Position numbers and translations under genes: made by a program. This document shows, in pieces, positions 1-5,008 of a stretch of 6,572 bases of DNA. This DNA is from Bacillota bacterium (GTDB lineage: Bacteria; Bacillota; Tb-RUG-66). Under the pieces are notes generated by a model. The model worked only from the letters and a program-made list of their open reading frames with translations, had not been told where the DNA came from and ran no database searches. The stretch spans positions 1 through 6,572 of the forward strand of contig JAEEYS010000168.1 of NCBI GenBank assembly GCA_016288255.1, given 5' to 3'. Position 1 is the stretch's first letter, and each line of letters starts with the position of its first letter.

Positions 1-1511
1 TTATAAACATAAGGTCCGTTCCCGTTCAACCGTTCCGTCGTGGTGACTTTGCCCAATTCCAGGGCTGCGGCGCCGGTGACCATCTTGAAGATGGACCCGG
101 GAGGAAATACTTCCCGAAAAGCGACCGGTTTCAAAGGATACGGCTTTTCATTCAACCGATCCCAATTGAATTTACTTAAATTCGGATCATACGTGGGCAA
201 AGACGCGATTGCTAAAATATCGCCTGTATTGACATCGATCACGACTGCCGCCGCTTTTTCCGCTACATCGTTTCGATATTTCGGTTCGCTTTTGGCCTTC
301 CTTTGGATATCCGCGTTGGTCCTTTGCAGTTGCTTTTTTAAAGATTCTTCCGCAACCTTTTGCAGATCCATATCAACGGTCAAATGCAGATTATTTCCCG
401 AGGTAGGTTCTACCAAACCGCCTTCGATCTCCTGCACAATATTGCCCAATACGTCGATTTCCACGACCCGTTCTCCGTGTGAACCAAAAAGTTCTTCTTC
501 ATAAACGCTTTCCAACCCGCTGCCTCTGCCCACGTAGTCATCGATACGATGGCCCAAAGCAAGCATGGTATCTTTGTTGGAATCCGTCACTTTTCCCATG
601 TAACCGAATAAATGCGCGCCGGGAGGCGTATCTCCCGCTTTGCCTTCAGAAGTGACCCCTTGCTGATAGGTCGCCCTTTCTTCTTCTGTCAATCTTTCTC
701 CCAGAATACTCAATTCCGCTTCCGGTAAATTATAATAGTTGTATTGCCGCAAGTATTCCACTTCGACGATCACCCCGGGCAGATGGATATGATTTTCTTC
801 GATCTGCGCTACCATTTCTTCCGAAATACCGGAAGTGATCTTTACCGGCTGCCACCCTTTATATTTGTGGCTTTTGCAAAGTTCTTTCAATGTTTCCGTG
901 GAGTCATAGCGGTAGGTCAACAGCACCCGCAGTTCGTTTTCCTGAAACTTTTCCCGAAACTCTTCGCTTAAGCTGTCCACATCGATCTCAATGCGTCCTG
1001 TGGCCGCGTTGTAGCTTTTTAACTGGATCGGCTGTTCTGTCAAATACTCTTTTGCATGGATATCGCTTACCGTACCTTCTTTCAGCGAACCGTCAAAGCT
1101 CAATATCGTATAAGGTTTATCCTCCGCATCGGTCAGCGAAATGCCGCCTGTTTCATCCACGCGTTTTAAGATATCTTTTTTTAGATCATAATCAATGATC
1201 GGCCTTAAGCGATTGACCACATCATCCACTTCTTCATCGCTCAAACCCATATCCATGATCGACAGAGAAAAACTGGATTCATCCGTTGCCATCAGTCTGC
1301 CCTTGGAATCATAGATATTTCCTCTGCTGGAGTTGATAGGAAGTTTCCGTATCCGATTTTTTTCCGCTAAACTTTCATAATAGGCGCCCTTTACCACTTG
1401 CAAATAAAAAAGGCGTGACATTAAAACGGCGATAGCGATGATCACGATCACCGAAATGATTTTATAAGGAGTCATGTTTCTTGCTTCTTCGTCATTTTTC
1501 TTAATGAGCAA
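1..1511 (-). CDS. mrdA: Penicillin-binding protein 2 (elongasome transpeptidase), N-terminal part, truncated by the window edge
   Basis: Class B penicillin-binding protein that cross-links peptidoglycan during lateral wall synthesis, working with MreBCD and RodA outside the membrane. An open frame of 503 codons runs off the left end without a stop. Seen: a short cytoplasmic tail, one membrane anchor at about residues 17-40, the dimerisation-domain motif RGNIYDSKG at 63-71, the AHLFGYMG segment ending near 306, GSGLE around 330-334, and the transpeptidase active-site motif PPGSIFK with catalytic Ser473 (codon 93-95) and Lys476 (84-86). The SxN and KTG motifs lie outside the window. The chosen start is TTG at 1511, because a strong Shine-Dalgarno (AGAGGGGGTGA, 1517-1527) sits just upstream. 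The next in-frame ATG, 12 codons later, has only a weak site. The Shine-Dalgarno contains the mreD stop codon, so the two genes are probably translationally coupled. The active serine lies much later than in E. coli PBP2 (Ser330), implying a long protein. Last visible gene of the mre operon; the PBP2 assignment over SpoVD/FtsI types rests mainly on this position. Confidence 0.93.
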   Translation of the reverse strand, partial: MLIKKNDEEARNMTPYKIISVIVIIAIAVLMSRLFYLQVVKGAYYESLAEKNRIRKLPINSSRGNIYDSKGRLMATDESSFSLSIMDMGLSDEEVDDVVNRLRPIIDYDLKKDILKRVDETGGISLTDAEDKPYTILSFDGSLKEGTVSDIHAKEYLTEQPIQLKSYNAATGRIEIDVDSLSEEFREKFQENELRVLLTYRYDSTETLKELCKSHKYKGWQPVKITSGISEEMVAQIEENHIHLPGVIVEVEYLRQYNYYNLPEAELSILGERLTEEERATYQQGVTSEGKAGDTPPGAHLFGYMGKVTDSNKDTMLALGHRIDDYVGRGSGLESVYEEELFGSHGERVVEIDVLGNIVQEIEGGLVEPTSGNNLHLTVDMDLQKVAEESLKKQLQRTNADIQRKAKSEPKYRNDVAEKAAAVVIDVNTGDILAIASLPTYDPNLSKFNWDRLNEKPYPLKPVAFREVFPPGSIFKMVTGAAALELGKVTTTERLNGNGPYVY

Positions 1512-1516
1512 AAGAA

Positions 1517-1527
1517 TCACCCCCTCT
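1517..1527 (-). promoter_or_regulatory. Ribosome binding site of PBP2, overlapping the mreD stop codon
   Basis: Reading the minus strand, AGAGGGGGTGA nearly matches the full anti-Shine-Dalgarno complement. Eight bases separate the G run from the TTG at 1511. Its last three bases, TGA, are the mreD stop codon. This site decides the TTG start of PBP2 and suggests ribosomes finishing mreD restart on PBP2. Confidence 0.8.
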
Positions 1528-1951
1528 GATCTTGTTCATGAAAAAGCTGCCCTACTTTTCTCAGCGCAAAATATACCACAGGTGAAAAAATGGTATTGTA
1601 GAGCATTTTATAAAAAATAAGCAAAAGACTGCTTCCAATATACAGTTTTGTGCCAAAAAGAATGTGGATCAGCAGGAACAGAATTTCTTTGATGAATGTG
1701 GTAATAAAAACCACGGTCATGATGATCAAGGTTCTGACATAGACATTGCCTTTTAGGATACCTACCAGCGTTACCGTCAAAAATCTGGATAAAGTGCCGA
1801 TCCCCACAGGGAATCCGCTTAAAGCATCCAAAAGCAACCCGGAAAAGACAGATACTGCCATACCGATCTGTAAAGAATACAGCAAGGTATAGCAGATAGA
1901 CAAAATCAAAATAATATCCGGTATCAAACCTTTGATTTGTAAATAAGGCAT
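1517..1951 (-). CDS. mreD: Rod shape-determining protein MreD
   Basis: Integral membrane protein of the MreBCD complex, which links the MreB cytoskeleton to the wall synthases. From the ATG at 1951 the product is 144 residues and almost entirely hydrophobic. It shows several membrane segments and the family's GLLLDALSG signature (Asp at residue 42), typical of MreD between its early helices, plus a charged C-terminal tail (FHEQDQRG). MreD proteins usually have about 160-175 residues and begin with another hydrophobic helix. The frame stays open upstream, and the residues encoded there (KHILFILICIVIQASF) look like that missing helix, so the ATG at 1951 is probably internal. No ATG, GTG, TTG or CTG exists in frame upstream, so the true start may be a rare ATA, ATT or ATC codon. 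Identification is firm from sequence and position between mreC and pbp2; the start is uncertain. The conservative ATG coordinates are given here. Confidence 0.9.
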   Translation of the reverse strand: MPYLQIKGLIPDIILILSICYTLLYSLQIGMAVSVFSGLLLDALSGFPVGIGTLSRFLTVTLVGILKGNVYVRTLIIMTVVFITTFIKEILFLLIHILFGTKLYIGSSLLLIFYKMLYNTIFSPVVYFALRKVGQLFHEQDQRG

Positions 1952-2002
1952 AAAAGAAGCTTGGATGACAATACAAATTAAAATAAAAAGAATATGTTTT
2001 AT
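1952..2002 (-). other. Probable N-terminal extension of MreD, without a canonical start codon
   Basis: These 17 codons upstream of the mreD ATG read IKHILFILICIVIQASF in the mreD frame. They form a good first transmembrane helix that fits the usual MreD N-terminus. The frame is closed further upstream only by a TGA at 2024-2026, inside the end of mreC. Possible starts are ATA at 2002, ATT at 1993, or ATC at 2020 (which has a GAAGGGG stretch about ten bases upstream). The ATG at 1951 has no recognisable ribosome binding site. The coding character is inferred from resemblance to the family; the start codon cannot be decided from sequence alone. Confidence 0.6.
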
Positions 2003-2007
2003 CTTAT

Positions 2008-2880
2008 TTACGGTGTTGATATCTCATCTACCCCTTCTTCTAAAGGTGAATTATAATTCATAAGAATAAACACCTTTTCCAATCTATCCAAATCCACTGC
2101 CGGTTTTACCGTTGCCGAATAAAAGAGCGTCAAAGGATCTTTTTCCACTTCCACCACTTCTCCGATCACAAGCCCCTTGGGAAAAACATCGCCAAGGCCG
2201 GAAGAAATCACCAAATCTCCCGCTTGGATCTTCGCGTTTTCCGCGATATAGACCATTTGCAGCAATCCTCTGGATGCGGAAGATTCCACACTGCCTTTCA
2301 CGATTCCCACTTCTCTGGTTTGTTGGAGCATACCGCTGATAGAACTTCTTTCATCCAAAATCAGCATGACTTTGGACCAATTCCGTCCCGCTTCCAAAAT
2401 ACGGCCAACGATACCGTTTTCTGTGATCACCGGCATATCTGTCTGGATCCCGTCTTTGCTTCCCTTGTTTATGGTTATCACATCAAACCAAGTCTCCGTA
2501 TCCCGTCCGATGATTTCTGCGCCCAAAAGATCATATTCCGTCTGCCGATTATTGAAATTCATCATCGACCGCATCTGTTGATTTTCCAATAACAGTTCAT
2601 CGTATTGGTTCAATTTTGCTTTCAGCTGGCTGTTTTCCTCTGCCAACGCTTTGTTTTCCGTCAAAATATCATCCATATGCGTTAAATTATAGAATAACGA
2701 ACCAAAATAATTCGAAACGGAAGTCGTTCCTTTTTGAAGCGGATTGAATGCTGTATTGGTCGCCTCTTCTACTCCTCGCGTAACAGAAGAATGCATAAGA
2801 CTCATTCTGATAACTACCAAAAGTAGAACTGTGATCAAAATCAGTATCATCACAAATTTAAAGGATTTTTTAGAAAACAA
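2008..2880 (-). CDS. mreC: Rod shape-determining protein MreC
   Basis: Bitopic membrane protein that bridges cytoplasmic MreB and the periplasmic/extracellular wall synthases, activating PBP2 in known systems. The 290-residue product, normal for the family, has a basic N-terminus (KKSFK) and one membrane anchor at about 10-28. A coiled coil follows at about 71-107, rich in Leu, Glu and Asn, which mediates MreC dimers. Then comes the double beta-barrel domain at about 118-273, with NGIVGRILEAG (155-165), a DERSSISGML segment (176-185) and GDLVISSGLGDVFPKGLVIG (221-240), all typical of MreC. The start is TTG at 2880, supported by AGGGA at 2887-2891 with a six-base gap; no ATG lies at a better position. 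It is 32 bases downstream of mreB, and its TAA stop lies close to or within the probable mreD start. Confidence 0.96.
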   Translation of the reverse strand: MFSKKSFKFVMILILITVLLLVVIRMSLMHSSVTRGVEEATNTAFNPLQKGTTSVSNYFGSLFYNLTHMDDILTENKALAEENSQLKAKLNQYDELLLENQQMRSMMNFNNRQTEYDLLGAEIIGRDTETWFDVITINKGSKDGIQTDMPVITENGIVGRILEAGRNWSKVMLILDERSSISGMLQQTREVGIVKGSVESSASRGLLQMVYIAENAKIQAGDLVISSGLGDVFPKGLVIGEVVEVEKDPLTLFYSATVKPAVDLDRLEKVFILMNYNSPLEEGVDEISTP

Positions 2881-2886
2881 TACAAA

Positions 2887-2891
2887 TCCCT
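2887..2891 (-). promoter_or_regulatory. Ribosome binding site of mreC supporting a TTG start
   Basis: AGGGA on the minus strand lies six bases before TTG at 2880. It is a moderate Shine-Dalgarno and is the reason the TTG is taken as the start. Confidence 0.55.
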
Positions 2892-2912
2892 GCTTTCTTC
2901 TATACTAATGAA

Positions 2913-3923
2913 TCATATCTTGCCGTTTTTGGATAAATATTCGGCAAAAATACCGGTGCCCAACGCAACACATTCCAGCGCATGGTCTGATACCAGTACC
3001 GGCATCCCTACTTCTTGGCTGATCAAGTCATTCAATCCTCGAATATAGGCGCCGCCGCCTGTCATCATGATCCCTCTGTCCATAATGTCTGCTGCCAATT
3101 CCGGCGGTGTTTTTTCCAATGTTGCCTTGATCGCGTCAATAATGCTGTAGATCGGATCCATCAACGCTTCTCTGATCTCTTCCGATTTGATGACAGCTGT
3201 TTTCGGAAGCCCTGTCATCAGATCCCGACCTCTTAATTCATACGTTTTTTCTTCTTCCAAAGGCAAAGCGGAACCGATTTCTATCTTAATGGTCTCTGCC
3301 ATTCTTTCCCCGATTTCGATTTTATATTTTCTCTTGATATACTGAATGATAGCTTCATCCATTTCATCCCCTGCGATACGGACGGATTTACATACCACGA
3401 TACCGCCCAAAGAGATGACAGCCACTTCAGTTGTGCCGCCGCCGATATCCACTACCATATTCCCGACAGGGTCTTTTACGGGAAGCCCTGCTCCCATGGC
3501 AGCCGCCATCGGTTCTTCTATCGTGATCGGATTTGCGGCGCCCGCTTCTCTGGCGGCGTCTTTTACCGCTCTTTCTTCCACTGTGGTCACGCCGGAAGGA
3601 ACGGCGATAACGACCTGCGGTTTAAAAAACGAGCTTGTTTTCGTTTTTTTGATAAAGTAGTTCAACATGATATTGGTCACTTCAAAATCCGCGATGACCC
3701 CGTCTTTCATAGGACGGATGGCAACGATATTGCCCGGTGTTCTCCCGATCATTCTTTTTGCTTCATTCCCTACACTCAAAACTGCTCCCGTATCCCTATT
3801 GATCGCTACTACAGAAGTTTCCCGAATGACAATTCCTTTTCCGGTTACATAAACCAGTGTATTTGCGGTACCAAGATCTATTCCGATTTTTTTTGTGAAA
3901 AAGTTTCTAAAAAAAGATAACAT
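2913..3923 (-). CDS. mreB: Rod shape-determining protein MreB (bacterial actin)
   Basis: Actin-like ATPase that polymerises into membrane-bound filaments and directs the elongation wall-synthesis machinery. The 336-residue length is normal. All actin-fold motifs are present: phosphate-1 loop GIDLGTAN (14-21), connecting segment [16 protein letters not shown] (134-149) with the conserved glutamates, phosphate-2 loop DIGGGTTE (159-166), and adenosine loop [11 protein letters not shown] (287-297). The N-terminus MLSFFRNFF is hydrophobic and basic, suited to membrane contact, as is usual for MreB. The ATG start at 3923 is preceded by AAGGAG at 3935-3940 with a slightly long 11-base gap. The gene lies 35 bases downstream of maf and 32 upstream of mreC, so all are probably co-transcribed. 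MreB rather than the paralogue Mbl is supported by the linked mreC and mreD. No sign of truncation or frameshift. Confidence 0.98.
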   Translation of the reverse strand: MLSFFRNFFTKKIGIDLGTANTLVYVTGKGIVIRETSVVAINRDTGAVLSVGNEAKRMIGRTPGNIVAIRPMKDGVIADFEVTNIMLNYFIKKTKTSSFFKPQVVIAVPSGVTTVEERAVKDAAREAGAANPITIEEPMAAAMGAGLPVKDPVGNMVVDIGGGTTEVAVISLGGIVVCKSVRIAGDEMDEAIIQYIKRKYKIEIGERMAETIKIEIGSALPLEEEKTYELRGRDLMTGLPKTAVIKSEEIREALMDPIYSIIDAIKATLEKTPPELAADIMDRGIMMTGGGAYIRGLNDLISQEVGMPVLVSDHALECVALGTGIFAEYLSKNGKI

Positions 3924-3958
3924 CCTTTTGTCTTCTCCTTATATCTCATAATCTTTTT

Positions 3959-4543
3959 TTATAATAAGTCTATTCCCAGTTCTTTCAACATCAAATACAG
4001 TTCTGTTTTCGGAAGCCCCACCACATTGGAGTAACTTCCTTTTATTCGCTCAACAAAAAAACCACCGACTCCCTGTATTCCATAAGAACCGGCCTTATCC
4101 ATACACTCTTTTGTTTTGATATAATTTCTGATCTCATCTTCTGATAAGTTTCGAAAGGTCACTTCCGTTATAACGCTTCTTTTCTTTATTGTATCACGCA
4201 ATACATCAATGGCACAAATACCTGTGATCACTTCATGGGTCTTGCCGCTTAAAGCAGAAAGCATTTCATAGGCATCCGCTTCCTCTTTGGGCTTTCCCAA
4301 GACCCTGTTTCCCAAAACCACGACCGTATCCGCGCCAATCACGATCCCCTTGTCTACCTTCTTGGCAATATCCTTTGCCTTGATCTCGGCGGAAGAAACC
4401 GCCAGGTCTTTCGTAGCGGTCTCTCCTATCGGTTCTTCTTTATTGCTTGGCATGACGGTCAATATGTAATTCGTGTTACAAAGCATCTTCTGTAAAATTT
4501 CATAACGGCGGGGAGACTTTGATGCTAAAATAATCTCATTCAT
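3959..4543 (-). CDS. maf: Maf family nucleoside triphosphate pyrophosphatase
   Basis: Cytoplasmic house-cleaning enzyme that hydrolyses non-canonical or excess nucleoside triphosphates (dTTP/UTP-type in this subfamily) to the monophosphate and pyrophosphate; Maf has also been tied to septum inhibition in Bacillus. At 194 residues it is full length. Seen: the N-terminal signature ASKSPRRYEIL (7-17), IGADTVV with the catalytic Asp72 (69-75), GKPKEEADAYEML (83-95), SGKTHEVITG (99-108), and DKAGSYGIQGVGGFFVE (149-165). The stretch normally read as TGEPMDKAG is TKECMDKAG here, with Glu146 kept but Gly and Pro replaced. Only one base separates the ATG from the TAA of the upstream membrane-protein gene, and no strong ribosome binding site is seen, so translation is probably coupled. 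Substrate choice cannot be settled from sequence alone. Confidence 0.95.
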   Translation of the reverse strand: MNEIILASKSPRRYEILQKMLCNTNYILTVMPSNKEEPIGETATKDLAVSSAEIKAKDIAKKVDKGIVIGADTVVVLGNRVLGKPKEEADAYEMLSALSGKTHEVITGICAIDVLRDTIKKRSVITEVTFRNLSEDEIRNYIKTKECMDKAGSYGIQGVGGFFVERIKGSYSNVVGLPKTELYLMLKELGIDLL

Positions 4544-4544
4544 C

Positions 4545-4796
4545 TTACATCTTCTTGTAAATCAGAAAAGCGATGATCAGGCCAATCACTCCTGCCACAT
4601 TGATTGAAACAGAAAGCCCTATCGTAAAGACGATAAATCCCAAATCAATGGTCACAGGACTGAATCCAATGGACTCTCCCATTCCGATATAAGGTATGAG
4701 ATTGGAAAACGCTTTGCCGATAAGAGATCCAAGTAAAAGTCCCGTTACCAGCATGATCAATAAAAGGCCTGTATCTCTTGCACTTCTTCTTGCCAT
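4545..4796 (-). CDS. Small membrane protein resembling the DUF4321 family
   Basis: Protein of 83 residues with no known biochemical function. It begins MARRSARDTG, followed by a hydrophobic segment at about 10-27, a loop with YIGMGESIGFSPVTIDLG (36-53), a second hydrophobic stretch at about 54-80, and a basic end (YKKM). This layout and the N-terminal MARRS..TGLLL pattern match, from memory, the DUF4321 proteins encoded next to maf in Clostridia. The start is the ATG at 4796, because GGTGGAG lies just upstream. An earlier in-frame GTG at 4850 has no ribosome binding site and would lie only about 12 bases from the predicted transcription start. The product is first in the operon and one base upstream of maf. 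A role in envelope growth is suggested only by neighbourhood. The sequence gives no support for the AtpI/AtpZ family, another small two-helix protein group. Confidence 0.8.
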   Translation of the reverse strand: MARRSARDTGLLLIMLVTGLLLGSLIGKAFSNLIPYIGMGESIGFSPVTIDLGFIVFTIGLSVSINVAGVIGLIIAFLIYKKM

Positions 4797-4868
4797 ATTT
4801 CTCCACCACCAAATATTATTTCCTAAAAAGGATAAGATAAACTGATCCACTTAATGTGCATCACGTAT

Positions 4869-4897
4869 AGTGTATCATGTTCAGTAGCCTGACTCAA
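4869..4897 (-). promoter_or_regulatory. Predicted sigma-A-type promoter of the DUF4321-maf-mreBCD-pbp2 operon
   Basis: On the minus strand a -35 element TTGAGT (4892-4897) is followed after exactly 17 bases by TACACT (4869-4874). The -10 is preceded by TGA, giving an extended -10 (TGnTACACT). Transcription would start near 4862, leaving a leader of about 65 bases before the first gene. Spacing and the extended -10 make this the best promoter in the window, but it is predicted by eye only. Confidence 0.6.
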
Positions 4898-4902
4898 GAT
4901 AA

Positions 4903-4931
4903 TTTCAACAGAAATATACCAGTTATATTAT
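4903..4931 (+). promoter_or_regulatory. Possible glpK promoter
   Basis: TATTAT at 4926-4931 matches five of six bases of a -10 consensus. A poor -35 candidate, TTTCAA (4903-4908), lies 17 bases upstream. The surrounding A/T-rich stretch offers other -10 choices (TATAAA at 4929-4934). The weak -35 would be consistent with an activator-dependent or post-initiation-controlled gene, but this is inference. Confidence 0.35.
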
Positions 4932-4941
4932 AAATTATACC

Positions 4942-4974
4942 AAAAAATGACGAATCGTATTGTCATTTTTTTTT
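4942..4974 (+). promoter_or_regulatory. Hairpin with T tract in the glpK leader (attenuator-like or operator)
   Basis: A perfect 10-base inverted repeat, AAAAAATGAC (4942-4951) and GTCATTTTTT (4962-4971), flanks a 10-base loop. The right arm runs into an unbroken stretch of nine T (4966-4974). Placed between the probable promoter and the ribosome binding site, it resembles an intrinsic terminator in the leader. In Bacillus subtilis glp leaders such terminators are relieved by the antiterminator GlpP with glycerol 3-phosphate. The stem has only two G-C pairs, so it would be a weak terminator; a protein-binding palindrome is an equal alternative. No GlpP gene is in the window. Confidence 0.45.
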
Positions 4975-4994
4975 AGAACCGATATATTTATTTT

Positions 4995-5000
4995 AGGAGG
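4995..5000 (+). promoter_or_regulatory. Ribosome binding site of glpK
   Basis: A consensus AGGAGG with eight bases before ATG at 5009. It fixes the start at 5009 and excludes the in-frame GTG at 5000, whose first base is the last G of this site. Confidence 0.9.
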
Positions 5001-5008
5001 TGCACAAA

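Larger units (their letters stand above)
4797..5008. other. Divergent intergenic region between the shape operon and glpK
   Basis: The 212 bases hold no convincing gene. From left to right they contain the leader and promoter of the leftward operon (to 4897), a very A/T-rich stretch that probably carries the glpK promoter (4903-4940), a hairpin with T tract (4942-4974), and the glpK ribosome binding site (4995-5000). No match to a catabolite-repression (cre) site was recognised. Confidence 0.7.

Noticed and set aside
40..504. A 154-residue plus-strand open frame opposite PBP2.
   Set aside because: The minus strand here encodes the PBP2 transpeptidase motifs continuously; the plus-strand frame is low-complexity, serine-rich and lacks a ribosome binding site.
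1608..1976. A 122-residue minus-strand open frame overlapping mreD.
   Set aside because: It is the alternate frame of mreD; its aromatic- and cysteine-rich composition is typical of out-of-frame translation and mreD itself has clear family motifs.
2224..2592. Plus-strand open frames opposite mreC.
   Set aside because: They are antisense to a complete, well-conserved MreC and have no family resemblance.
3346..3660. Plus-strand open frames opposite mreB.
   Set aside because: They mirror conserved mreB codons, show no family features and have no translation signals.
4797..4850. Longer form of the DUF4321-like protein starting at GTG 4850.
   Set aside because: No ribosome binding site, the leader from the predicted promoter would be only about 12 bases, and the family-like N-terminus MARRS begins at the ATG at 4796.
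5000..5008. In-frame GTG at 5000 as glpK start (adds three residues).
   Set aside because: It overlaps the last base of the AGGAGG ribosome binding site and has none of its own; ATG at 5009 has ideal spacing and gives the usual N-terminus.
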